Assembly: GCA_035315885.1 (NCBI GenBank) | Contig: DATFXM010000158.1 | Span: forward strand, 15,634 to 79,633 | Length of the DNA stretch: 64,000 bases | Direction: 5' to 3' | DNA from: DATFXM01 sp035315885 | GTDB taxonomy: Bacteria > Acidobacteriota > Blastocatellia > UBA7656 | Shown: positions 43,587-51,614 of the stretch, one piece after another | How positions within the stretch are numbered: position 1 is the stretch's first letter | Layout of the letters: each line of letters starts with the position of its first letter | Translations under genes and position numbers: made by a program | Notes under the pieces: model-generated | Database searches by the model: none | Told to the model about the DNA's origin: nothing | Seen by the model: only the letters and a program-made list of their open reading frames with translations

Positions 43587-44801
43587 ATGGTAACAAGGAC
43601 GGCAGAAGCTTCTCGAGCTGATGGCTATCGATTCGCGACGCGGATGAGCCATATCAAATCCTCCGCGGTACGCGAAATACTGAAGTGCACCGAACGGCCT
43701 GAGATCATTTCCTTCGCTGGAGGTTTGCCCGCACCTGAATTGTTTCCAATTGATGCTTTGAATCACGCTCACGCACGGGTGTTTGCCGAGTCCGGCTCGG
43801 CAGCAATGCAGTACAGCACCACCGAAGGGTGGCTCCCTCTGCGCGAGTGGATCGCCGCGCGCCTCACCACGAGAGGGATCAGGGCACATGCCGAGCGCAC
43901 TCTTATAACCAGCGGCTCTCAGCAGGGGATTGATCTTGTCGGAAGAATTCTGCTGGACTCGGGCGACACGGTCATCGTCGAGAATCCCACTTACGTCGCG
44001 GCCCTGCAAACGTTCGGGGTATATCGCGCGCAGTTCTTGACGGTAGAAAGCGACGATGACGGCATGAGAGTCGATCAGGTTGAAAAGGCTCTGAGGACCT
44101 CACGTCCGAAGCTCATCTACGCCGTTCCGGATTTTCAGAATCCAAAAGGCACGACGTTGTCGCTTGCGCGCCGCCGCCGCCTGGTCGAGCTTGCGAGCAA
44201 GTATCGAGTGCCGATTCTGGAAGACGATCCATACGGGGAGCTGCGGTATCGTGGAACGGCGCTGCCGTCGCTGGCGTCGCTCGATCGCGATGGAATGGTT
44301 ATCTACGCCAGCACGTTCTCAAAGACGATTAGTCCGGGAATGCGCATCGGCTGGGTCTGCGGTGCGGAAGAGATCGTAAAAGCGCTGGTGATCGCAAAGC
44401 AGAGCGCGGATCTGCATACATCGACAATCGAGCAGCGCGCAGCTGCACGTCTCTTGCAGGAGTTCGAGTACGACGAGCACGTGTCCCTCTTGCGAAAAGT
44501 ATATGGTGAACGATCGCAGGCGATGATCTCGTCTATCGAAAAACACTTCCCGCGCGGCACAAGGTCTACGAAACCGGAGGGCGGACTCTTTCTGTGGGTG
44601 GAGCTGCCTAAGGCGATCAGTGGCGAAGAGGTACTGACGGAGGCGCTGCATGAGAACGTGGCGTTTGTGCCGGGCGCGGCGTTTTTCGCCGAGAATCCGC
44701 CACACAACTTCATCCGTCTGAACTTTTCAAACAGCACACCCGAGAGGATCGACGAAGGAATTCAGCGCCTCAGCCGCGTGCTCAAGCGGAGGATGGCATG
44801 A
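43587..44801 (+). CDS. PLP-dependent aminotransferase, class I/II (aminoadipate-type)
   Basis: A 404-residue aminotransferase similar to LysN/AAD-type enzymes and to the catalytic half of the MocR protein before it, but without the HTH. YAVPDFQNPKGTTLSLARRR, ILEDDPYGELRY and the PLP lysine in ASTFSKTISPGMRIGWV are conserved. It transfers the amino group of an unknown amino acid to a 2-oxo acid. GAGG precedes ATG 43587. It overlaps the PhzF-like gene by ATGA at 44798-44801, so they are coupled. Confidence 0.92.
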   Translation: MVTRTAEASRADGYRFATRMSHIKSSAVREILKCTERPEIISFAGGLPAPELFPIDALNHAHARVFAESGSAAMQYSTTEGWLPLREWIAARLTTRGIRAHAERTLITSGSQQGIDLVGRILLDSGDTVIVENPTYVAALQTFGVYRAQFLTVESDDDGMRVDQVEKALRTSRPKLIYAVPDFQNPKGTTLSLARRRRLVELASKYRVPILEDDPYGELRYRGTALPSLASLDRDGMVIYASTFSKTISPGMRIGWVCGAEEIVKALVIAKQSADLHTSTIEQRAAARLLQEFEYDEHVSLLRKVYGERSQAMISSIEKHFPRGTRSTKPEGGLFLWVELPKAISGEEVLTEALHENVAFVPGAAFFAENPPHNFIRLNFSNSTPERIDEGIQRLSRVLKRRMA

Positions 44802-45724
44802 GCAATCACAGTTTTGTCATCGCGGATGTGTTCACCGATCGTCATTTCGGCGGAAATCAGCTTGCGGTGTTCACGGATGGATCGATGTTGGATACCGACA
44901 CCATGCAGAACATCGCTCGCGAGATGAATTACTCGGAGACGACGTTCTTGCTGCCTCCGGAAAAGGGCGGCGACTATCGCGTAAGAATCTTCACTCCGGC
45001 CCACGAGCTTCCGTTTGCAGGTCATCCAATAGTAGGGACGGGTTTTGTTATCGCTGCGACGGGTCTTAAGCGGCTATCGTCGCCATCGACCGAGCTCAAG
45101 CTCGAAACTGGGGTCGGGATAATCAACGTCGACGTCGCGATCAAGGACGGAAAGCCGGGACACACGCGAATGAGTCAGCCGCTTCCCGAAGTGCGCGGCA
45201 GGTTTGAGGACACCGAACGGCTCGCCAAAGCGCTGGGGCTGGAGCGGTCCCGCATCGACTCGACGGAGCTGCCGGTTGAGCCGATCTACAACGGGATCGA
45301 AGTGTTAATCGTACCGGTCGATTCTCTCGCGTCGGTCAAGCGCCTCGAGATCGATGCGATGGCGCTCAGGCAAATCAGCAGTGAGGTCGGAGCTGAAACC
45401 GTTCTTGTGTTCACGCGCGAGACGGTGGAGCCTTCGAGCACTGTCCACTGTCGAGTTGCGGCGCCGGCTGCAGGAGTTTATGAGGACGCAGCTACCGGAT
45501 CTGCCAATGGTCCGCTGGGTTACTACCTGGTTCGCCACAAGCTGGTAGATCTGAAGCCTACGACTTTAATTGTGAGCGAGCAGGGTTACGAGATGAAGCG
45601 TCCAAGCAAGCTCCACATCGAAGTCGATCTGGATACAAAAAGCGAGAGAGTGACCGCGGTGAGAGTTGGAGGCGGCGTAGTGATCAGTGGCCGCGGTGAA
45701 ATAATTCTTGGTAGTGGCGCGTGA
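44798..45724 (+). CDS. PhzF-family isomerase/epimerase-like protein
   Basis: A 308-residue protein with the two-lobed diaminopimelate-epimerase-like fold of PhzF. The catalytic Glu is in REMNYSETTFL (about residue 47), with FTDRHFGGNQLAVF at the N-terminus and ELPFAGHPIVGTGFV and YEDAATGSANGPLGYYL as further signatures. PhzF-like enzymes isomerise or tautomerise small carboxylic acids; the substrate is unknown. Its ATG overlaps the aminotransferase stop, suggesting they act on the same amino-acid-derived compound. Confidence 0.9.
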   Translation: MSNHSFVIADVFTDRHFGGNQLAVFTDGSMLDTDTMQNIAREMNYSETTFLLPPEKGGDYRVRIFTPAHELPFAGHPIVGTGFVIAATGLKRLSSPSTELKLETGVGIINVDVAIKDGKPGHTRMSQPLPEVRGRFEDTERLAKALGLERSRIDSTELPVEPIYNGIEVLIVPVDSLASVKRLEIDAMALRQISSEVGAETVLVFTRETVEPSSTVHCRVAAPAAGVYEDAATGSANGPLGYYLVRHKLVDLKPTTLIVSEQGYEMKRPSKLHIEVDLDTKSERVTAVRVGGGVVISGRGEIILGSGA

Positions 45725-45859
45725 CGGATGAATCGACACTGGCTGAGCGAGGGATCGTTGTCCCCGCGATTGCTGACAGACCGATTCGGGTTTCACGCAG
45801 AGTTTTATGCAAGGTTGCGCAAGACCGCAAAGGGTCCACTAGAAAGCGTGAGGTAGAAC

Positions 45860-46741
45860 ATGCCAGAGAATCTAATTCGACTGAAGACAGGCCTGGCCGA
45901 GATGCTCAAGGGCGGGGTGATCATGGACGTGACCAATCGCGAGCAAGCGGTCATCGCTCAGGAAGCGGGTGCGGTTGCAGTTATGGCGCTCGAGCGAGTT
46001 CCGGCCGACATTCGAGCTGAAGGCGGAGTCGCACGCATGGCATCACCCAGAAAAATCCGCGAGATCATGGCGGCAGTGACGATTCCGGTGATGGCAAAAG
46101 TGCGTATTGGTCATTTTGCGGAGGCTCAAGTGCTCGAGGCTCTCGGCGTAGACTTCATCGACGAAAGCGAAGTGTTGACGCCCGCCGACGAAGAACACCA
46201 CGTAGACAAACACGCGTTCAAGGTACCGTTCGTGTGTGGTGCTCGCAATCTTGGCGAAGCACTGCGTCGAATCGGAGAAGGTGCCGCGATGATCCGAACG
46301 AAGGGAGAGGCCGGGTCCGGAAACATCGTCGAAGCTGTGCGACATCTCAGGAAGATAACCGGCGACATCAAACGGCTCACGATCCTCGGCGACGAGGAGC
46401 TGATGACCGAGGCTAAGAACCTGGGCGCGCCCTATGAGATCGTTCGAATGGTTGCGCGCGATGGGCGACTGCCGGTGCCCAATTTCGCGGCCGGCGGAAT
46501 TGCTACGCCCTCCGATGCATCGCTGTGCATGCAACTGGGCGCCGAATCAGTCTTCGTGGGCTCGGGGATTTTTAAATCGTCAGATCCGCCGGCTCGCGCT
46601 CGTGCAATAGTCAAAGCGACAGTTCATTACAAGGAGCCGTCCATCGTCCTCGAAGCCAGCGAGGAGCTCGGCGAGGCGATGCGTGGGCTGGATGTATCGA
46701 AGTTGTCGGAGGCTGAGCTGCTCCAGAACCGCGGATGGTAG
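45860..46741 (+). CDS. pdxS: Pyridoxal 5'-phosphate synthase, lyase subunit
   Basis: A 293-residue (beta/alpha)8 enzyme that condenses ribose 5-phosphate, glyceraldehyde 3-phosphate and ammonia to PLP. GLAEMLKGGVIMDVTN has D23, PVMAKVRIGHFAEAQ has the Schiff-base lysine K80, and AAMIRTKGEAGSGN has the second catalytic lysine. The length is standard. The 135-bp gap before it contains GGTTTCACGCAGAGTTTT, a fragment also found near 29450. It works with PdxT encoded 456 bp downstream. Confidence 0.98.
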   Translation: MPENLIRLKTGLAEMLKGGVIMDVTNREQAVIAQEAGAVAVMALERVPADIRAEGGVARMASPRKIREIMAAVTIPVMAKVRIGHFAEAQVLEALGVDFIDESEVLTPADEEHHVDKHAFKVPFVCGARNLGEALRRIGEGAAMIRTKGEAGSGNIVEAVRHLRKITGDIKRLTILGDEELMTEAKNLGAPYEIVRMVARDGRLPVPNFAAGGIATPSDASLCMQLGAESVFVGSGIFKSSDPPARARAIVKATVHYKEPSIVLEASEELGEAMRGLDVSKLSEAELLQNRGW

Positions 46742-46745
46742 TCGG

Positions 46746-47201
46746 ATGAGTACGGATTCGCTCAATATCAGGTTGGCTGAGCGGGCCGACCGCGATGCGT
46801 TGTTTGGCCTGATGCACGAGCTCGGTTATCGCAGCCTCTCTCAAAGCGAGTTCGATGAAGTCTTCAACGAGGTGCTCTCGCGCGGCGACACTTGGGTGCT
46901 CGTCGCAGAGGAGGCCGGCAGGGTCCTGGGACTCGCGTCTATGTCCGAGCGGCCTCAGCTAAGGCTCGGCGGTCCGATAGTAACTATCGATGAGTTTGTC
47001 GTGCGAAGTGACGTTCGCGGCAAAGGAGTCGGCCGACTGCTGCTGGAATCCGCAAAGGAGTATGCGCGACAACGCGGCGGACGAAGACTGCAACTGGATA
47101 CGAACCGGAGTCGAGAGAGCTACAGCCGGAGTTTCTATCTCAAGAACGGTTTCGCGGAAGCCGACTCGGCAGTGCTGAGACTGGAGTTGACGAAGAAATG
47201 A
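46746..47201 (+). CDS. GNAT-family N-acetyltransferase between pdxS and pdxT
   Basis: A 151-residue acyltransferase. The acetyl-CoA loop is VVRSDVRGKGVGRLLLESAK, followed by RSRESYSRSFYLKNGF, the usual C-terminal GNAT block. The substrate is unknown. ATG 46746 lies 4 bp after the pdxS stop, and the stop overlaps the pdxT start by ATGA, so it is a true member of the operon. The usual pdxS-pdxT arrangement has nothing between the two genes. Confidence 0.88.
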   Translation: MSTDSLNIRLAERADRDALFGLMHELGYRSLSQSEFDEVFNEVLSRGDTWVLVAEEAGRVLGLASMSERPQLRLGGPIVTIDEFVVRSDVRGKGVGRLLLESAKEYARQRGGRRLQLDTNRSRESYSRSFYLKNGFAEADSAVLRLELTKK

Positions 47202-47773
47202 GCAGCAATCATAAGCGAGTCGGAGTGCTCGCGGTGCAGGGAGATTTCGCCGCGCACTCCGCTCTTCTTTCGCGCATCGGGATCGAGCCGCGAGAGATCA
47301 GGCGCGGCGATGAGCTTGCGGAGCTAAGCGGGCTGATCATTCCGGGCGGTGAAAGCACGACAATACTCAAATTTCTCGACGAAGAGGGATTGGCCGAGCC
47401 CATCCGAAAGTTTGTGCAGTCCGGACGTCCGGTACTGGGCACCTGTGCCGGGGCGATCATTCTTGCAGATGAGGTGGTTTCGCCGGTTCAGGACTCGCTC
47501 GAATTGATTGACCTAACAATTGAGCGAAACGCTTACGGGCGTCAGGTCGATAGTTTCATAGGCGAGGCTCAGACGACGATCGCGGGAGGGCCTATCGAGG
47601 CGGTCTTCATACGTGCGCCTCGCATCCGGCGCGTCGGGCCCGAAGTTGAGGTGCTCGCTCGGCTGGGGAACGAACCGGTTCTCGTCCGCCAGGCCAATGT
47701 TTTTGTGGCGACTTTCCATCCGGAGCTGACCAGCGACACCAGAGTCCACCAGCTTGCTTTCGGAGCAGCTTGA
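47198..47773 (+). CDS. pdxT: Pyridoxal 5'-phosphate synthase, glutaminase subunit
   Basis: A 191-residue class I glutaminase supplying ammonia to PdxS. VGVLAVQGDFAAHSALL, SGLIIPGGESTTI, the nucleophile C83 (GTCAGAIILA) and H174/E176 (FHPELTSD) are all in place. ATGA overlap with the GNAT gene at 47198-47201. Together with pdxS it gives de novo, DXP-independent vitamin B6 synthesis. Confidence 0.97.
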   Translation: MSSNHKRVGVLAVQGDFAAHSALLSRIGIEPREIRRGDELAELSGLIIPGGESTTILKFLDEEGLAEPIRKFVQSGRPVLGTCAGAIILADEVVSPVQDSLELIDLTIERNAYGRQVDSFIGEAQTTIAGGPIEAVFIRAPRIRRVGPEVEVLARLGNEPVLVRQANVFVATFHPELTSDTRVHQLAFGAA

Positions 47774-47887
47774 CCTGAAAGGTTCGGCTGCTATGATCAA
47801 ACGCGGTTACGCAGGCAGGTGATGTATCATCGCCGGCTCTTTCCAAAGATAACCCACGCCAATCAAACCAAAGGAGAGTGTTATTAG

Positions 47888-48238
47888 ATGGAACTCATCA
47901 AGTGGCACGAGATGGAAGAGGAAAAGCTTAACGACAAGCTGACGCGGCAGTTTGCGTCGGGCAAGAACATGACGATCGCGAGAATCGTCTTGAAGAAGGG
48001 CTGCGTGGTACCGACTCATACTCATCCGGGGGAGCAAATGAGTACGGTATTCACGGGCGCTTTGAAGTTTCTGGTTGATGGACGTGAGATTGTAGTGCAA
48101 GCTGGTGAGACGTTGGTGATCCCGTCGTTTGCGCCGCACAGCGCCGAGGCCCTCGAGGACACGGACGAGATGGATGTGTTTGCGCCGATTCGTGAGGACT
48201 GGATAAACGGAAAGGATGGCTACCTGCGAGGGAAGTAG
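47888..48238 (+). CDS. Single-domain cupin protein
   Basis: A 116-residue cupin barrel. The metal ligands lie in VVPTHTHPGEQMSTVFTGAL (two His, one Glu or Gln) and in PSFAPHSAEAL. Cupins of this size are small-molecule isomerases, dioxygenases or binding proteins. AAAGGAGAG precedes ATG 47888. The gap 47774-47887 shows no terminator, so it may extend the B6 transcript. A palindromic repeat begins 2 bp after its stop. Confidence 0.85.
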   Translation: MELIKWHEMEEEKLNDKLTRQFASGKNMTIARIVLKKGCVVPTHTHPGEQMSTVFTGALKFLVDGREIVVQAGETLVIPSFAPHSAEALEDTDEMDVFAPIREDWINGKDGYLRGK

Positions 48239-48240
48239 AG

Positions 48241-48355
48241 GGCTGGAGGTTTCGGGTTTAGGGTTCGTCAGATAGAGACTCGGATGGCGCGTAATGCTCG
48301 ACGATAGACTACTGAATCAAACGAACCCGAAACCCTAAGCCCGAAACCTCCAGCC
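48241..48355. repeat. Heptamer-armed inverted repeat, core type B (copy 3)
   Basis: The outer 16 bases GGCTGGAGGTTTCGGG match the end CCCGAAACCTCCAGCC perfectly. GGGTTTA units lie inside, then the type B core (AGAGACTCGGATGGCGCGTA, then AATGCTCGACGATAGACT). It lies exactly between two convergent genes, 2 bp from one stop and 4 bp from the other, and probably serves as their bidirectional terminator. Confidence 0.9.
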
Positions 48356-48359
48356 CTTC

Positions 48360-49337
48360 CTACGGTCGGGAGATCAGCTTCCAGGTGATTTCAATGCTTT
48401 GCTCCGGGACGAGCGTCTCTACACGAAACAGCGCGTAAGAATCCGTGTCACGGTCTCGGGTGTGAACCAGATATATGTGGCCTTCAATTGCCTGCGCACC
48501 CGGGTCGCGCTCGGGCTCTTCGTAAGCGGACAGGCTAGGAACTACAAACTTCTCATCCCAGGTGTGACGTCCGAGATCCTTTATCCGACTGCGATCACCC
48601 GACACCATACTGACGTCAACCATGTCAGGCATCACGCCATTGCCGAAGAGTATGTCCCACTTGTTGCGACAACTCTGTTTGATCTCGGGACCGTTTCCGC
48701 CAAACGTGAAGCTGTATGTCGCAAACTCGTAGTTGTCTACGCCGGCCTTTCTTGAGCGGGCCTGCAAGCCGCCTCTCTTAACGTCGGTCACCGAACCAGG
48801 AGTCGCAATTACCGGCTGGCTGTTGGGTGGAGGAATGAGCTTCCAACTTATATCGATGCTCTCGCCAGACACAAGCTTGTCCACGCGAAACAGAGCGTAG
48901 TAGTTGTACCGCGTGTTTCTTGTGTGAACCAGGTAGAGGTGTCCTTCAATTGCAGCGATGCTCGGCTCACGTTCGGGCTCTTCGTATGCGGCCAGCGATG
49001 GGATTCTGATCTTATCGGCCCAGGTGTGACTGCCAAGGTCTTTTATGCGGCTGCGATCGTCAGTCACCATCGTTACGTCGAGCGCATCCGATATAATGCC
49101 GTTGCCGAAGATGATGTCCCAGTTGTTGCGGCAGGTTTGTTGGACCTCGGGCCCATTGCCTCCGCATTTGAAACTGTACACTGCAAACGGATAGTTATCC
49201 GGCTCGCCCTTTTTAGCGCGTTTCAAAAGCCTGCCCCGCTTGATCTCCCCGGTGATCGTCTGCGCGTTTGCCGGCGCCGCAATGCCTAATGTAGCGATCA
49301 AGACCACCATAGCAGAAAAGAGGATCTGGTTTTTCAT
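48360..49337 (-). CDS. Exported protein with a duplicated unknown domain
   Basis: A 325-residue protein with a signal peptide (LFSAMVVLIATLGIAAPANA). Two copies of a domain of about 140 residues follow (about 30-170 and 185-325). Each carries a FAVYSFKCGGNGPE-like block, Q-C-R-N-W-D-I-FGNG, DRSRIKDLG-HTW, AYEEPERxP and EGH-YLVHTR. The strict repetition of Trp, Cys and GxG positions suggests a binding fold. I do not recognise the family. Confidence 0.8.
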   Translation of the reverse strand: MKNQILFSAMVVLIATLGIAAPANAQTITGEIKRGRLLKRAKKGEPDNYPFAVYSFKCGGNGPEVQQTCRNNWDIIFGNGIISDALDVTMVTDDRSRIKDLGSHTWADKIRIPSLAAYEEPEREPSIAAIEGHLYLVHTRNTRYNYYALFRVDKLVSGESIDISWKLIPPPNSQPVIATPGSVTDVKRGGLQARSRKAGVDNYEFATYSFTFGGNGPEIKQSCRNKWDILFGNGVMPDMVDVSMVSGDRSRIKDLGRHTWDEKFVVPSLSAYEEPERDPGAQAIEGHIYLVHTRDRDTDSYALFRVETLVPEQSIEITWKLISRP

Positions 49338-49354
49338 CGCGCGCTCCTTCCACG

Positions 49355-49850
49355 AGTGCTGAATTCTAAGTGCTGAGTGCTGAGTCCTGAGTCCTGAGTG
49401 CTGAGTCCTGAGCGCTGAGTGCTGAGTGCTGAGTCCTGAGCCCTGGGTGCTGACTGAGTGCTGAGCCCCGAAAGATTTTAACTCGGTCCGAAGTCATGAA
49501 TTGCTCAGCGCCAGTTTCGCATATAGGCGTCAGGCCGCAATGTAACATTTGGTCGTCGATCGTGTGAACGAACTCGCCAGCATTGAGTTCCGAAAAATGA
49601 GTGCTGAGTGCTCAGTCTGTGTTCTGAGTGCTGCGTGATCAACCCCGAAGGGGTTGAAGATCAAAGCCCAGGGTTGCCGTCCGCGGCTACCCTGGGTGTG
49701 CCACATTATGAGATCCAACCCCGAAGGGGTTGACGCTACGGATCAGAACTCAGAACGCAGATCTAAGATCTCAGATCACTACTCAGCACTCAGTACTCAG
49801 TACTCAGCACTGGGGACTCAGCACTCAGCACTGGGGACTCAGCACTCACC
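49355..49850. repeat. Extended composite inverted repeat, TGAGTGC arms with AACCCCGAAGGGGTT core (copy 3)
   Basis: TGAGTGC/TGAGTCC units fill 49355-49465 and 49599-49636; complementary CAGCACT units fill 49759-49850. Between them are two AACCCCGAAGGGGTTG palindromes (49641, 49716) with TTGCCGTCCGCGGCTACCCT, the same core as at 20.5 kb. A 130-bp stretch (49466-49598) has no repeat character. No gene is seen in 49338-49919. Confidence 0.88.
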
Positions 49851-49919
49851 ACAAACCTTCCCCTGCGTCGAGCGGTCCGGTAAGCTAGTCCTCCAAAAAT
49901 CGTTCAAGCGGGAGGAACT

Positions 49920-50711
49920 ATGGACCTGGGGCTCAAGGGACGCGTTGCCATCGTAGCAGCGGCATCATCCGGTCTGGGTAAGGCATCTGCTCTCGAACTC
50001 GCCAATGAAGGCGCGAGTCTCGTCATCAGCGCTCGCAACGAAGCTCGACTCAATGCCGCCGCCGAAGAAATCTGCGGCTCGACCGGCGTCGAAGTCCTCG
50101 CAGTGCCCAGCGATGTGACCAGCTCCGACGACGTCCAGCAACTTGTTTCCGCAGCGATCAGCCGCTTTGGACGAGTCGATATTCTCGTTGCCAATGCAGG
50201 CGGACCACCCGCCGGCTTCTTTGACGACTTCGCCCTGCAGGACTACCGAGACGCCATCGAGCTCAACCTCCTGAGCACCGTCAATCTGTGCAAGGCCGTC
50301 GTAGATCATATGCGTGAGCGGCATTGGGGCCGCATTGTAGCGATCACCTCCATCGCGGTAAAGCAGCCAGTAGAAAACCTGATCTTGTCGAATACGGCGC
50401 GCGCCGGTCTCGCGGGATTCTTGAAAACTCTGTCGCAACAAGTGGCCAGCTACGCAATCACCGTAAACACCGTTTGTCCGGGCTATCATCTCACCGACCG
50501 GCTCAAACAGGTCGGCTCTCACCTCGCGAAAAAAGACGGTGTCGCGGTCGAAGAGATCTACTCTCGTTGGGCGTCGGACAATCCAATGCGACGCATCGGA
50601 GAACCGCGCGAGCTGTCCGCGCTCGTTGCTTTTTTGTGCTCCGAGCGGGCAAGCTATATCACCGGAACAGTGACCCAGGTCGACGGCGGCGCATATCGCG
50701 GTCTTCTTTAG
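49920..50711 (+). CDS. Short-chain dehydrogenase/reductase with degenerate YxxxK
   Basis: A 263-residue Rossmann protein. The NAD(P) loop region reads VAIVAAASSGLGKASALELA, NAG is at 92-94 and S144 is in ITSIAVKQP. The catalytic Tyr and Lys are absent: at the expected spacing the sequence is S157-NTA-R161 (LILSNTARAGLAGF). The C-terminus ITGTVTQVDGGAYRGLL is normal. A known branch of SDRs shares this LSNxxRAG form, so the change is probably functional rather than decay. CGGGAGGAACT precedes ATG 49920. Confidence 0.9.
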   Translation: MDLGLKGRVAIVAAASSGLGKASALELANEGASLVISARNEARLNAAAEEICGSTGVEVLAVPSDVTSSDDVQQLVSAAISRFGRVDILVANAGGPPAGFFDDFALQDYRDAIELNLLSTVNLCKAVVDHMRERHWGRIVAITSIAVKQPVENLILSNTARAGLAGFLKTLSQQVASYAITVNTVCPGYHLTDRLKQVGSHLAKKDGVAVEEIYSRWASDNPMRRIGEPRELSALVAFLCSERASYITGTVTQVDGGAYRGLL

Positions 50712-50744
50712 CTCGTCGCGGCTGAAAAAATAAAGAGCATAATC

Positions 50745-51605
50745 ATGAAAGTAGAAACGGGAGTGATAGCAGCGGCCGGATCGGGAACGAGGATGTTGCC
50801 GGTGACGCTCGGCTACCCTAAGGAGCTGTTGCCAATCATCAATAAGCCTGCCCTTCATCTGATCGTCGAGGAGTTCATAGATTCGGGACTGAAACGCATC
50901 GTCATAGTAACCGGAGCCAACCCTGATCCAATCTATCGACAATACGATCGGTCCGGTGTGCCGCCGCGAGGGAAGTATAAAGAGGTTGACGACTTCGTAG
51001 ATAAACTGGCGCACACCGAAATAATCTTCGAACCGCAGAAGGGGCCCTACGGCAACGGCACTCCGCTCATAGTTGCCGAGCAGTTCATTCCCGATGGTGA
51101 AGGCTTCATCTACGCGTACGGTGACGATCTCATAAAATCTGCGACGCCGTTCACCGCGAAGCTCATTAAAAAGCACAACCGGACCGGCGCACTGGTTGTG
51201 GGGACTCAGGAGGTGCCGTGGGAAGATGTCGTGCGCTACGGGATCGCGCAGATTCGCGAGGACAGCGCCGAACGCCGGCTGGATGATGTTGTCGAGAAAC
51301 CTTCGCGTGAAGAGGCGCGCTCGAATCTCGCGATGTTCGGTCGCTTCCTGCTGTCTCGCGAGATCATCAACCTTCTAAAAGAAATCCCAAAGGGCCGGGG
51401 AGGAGAGCTGTGGCTGACCGATGCGGTGCGCGAGTACATCCGCCGAGGCGGGACGGTAGTCGCCGAATCGGTGGAAGACGGTGCATGGCTGACGATCGGC
51501 GATCCGGTCAACTACTTGACGACACTGCTGCGATACGCGCTCGCTCAACCTGAGCTTGCGGCGGTCGTGCACAAAGAGGTGAGCGCAGCGGGGCAAGAGG
51601 CCTGA
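50745..51605 (+). CDS. galU: UTP-glucose-1-phosphate uridylyltransferase-like nucleotidyltransferase
   Basis: A 286-residue sugar nucleotidyltransferase, expected to make UDP-glucose for envelope glycans. AAAGSGTRMLPVT is the NTP-binding loop, PKELLPI the uridyl signature, YGDDL the metal Asp region and VVEKPSREEA the sugar-1-phosphate lysine block. The residues differ slightly from classical GalU (GSG instead of GLG in the loop), so another hexose-1-phosphate is possible. It follows the SDR by 33 bp. Confidence 0.85.
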   Translation: MKVETGVIAAAGSGTRMLPVTLGYPKELLPIINKPALHLIVEEFIDSGLKRIVIVTGANPDPIYRQYDRSGVPPRGKYKEVDDFVDKLAHTEIIFEPQKGPYGNGTPLIVAEQFIPDGEGFIYAYGDDLIKSATPFTAKLIKKHNRTGALVVGTQEVPWEDVVRYGIAQIREDSAERRLDDVVEKPSREEARSNLAMFGRFLLSREIINLLKEIPKGRGGELWLTDAVREYIRRGGTVVAESVEDGAWLTIGDPVNYLTTLLRYALAQPELAAVVHKEVSAAGQEA

Positions 51606-51614
51606 ACCTACATC

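Noticed and set aside
49965..51176. 403-residue minus-strand frame
   Set aside because: It lies antisense to the SDR and nucleotidyltransferase genes and shows no domain.
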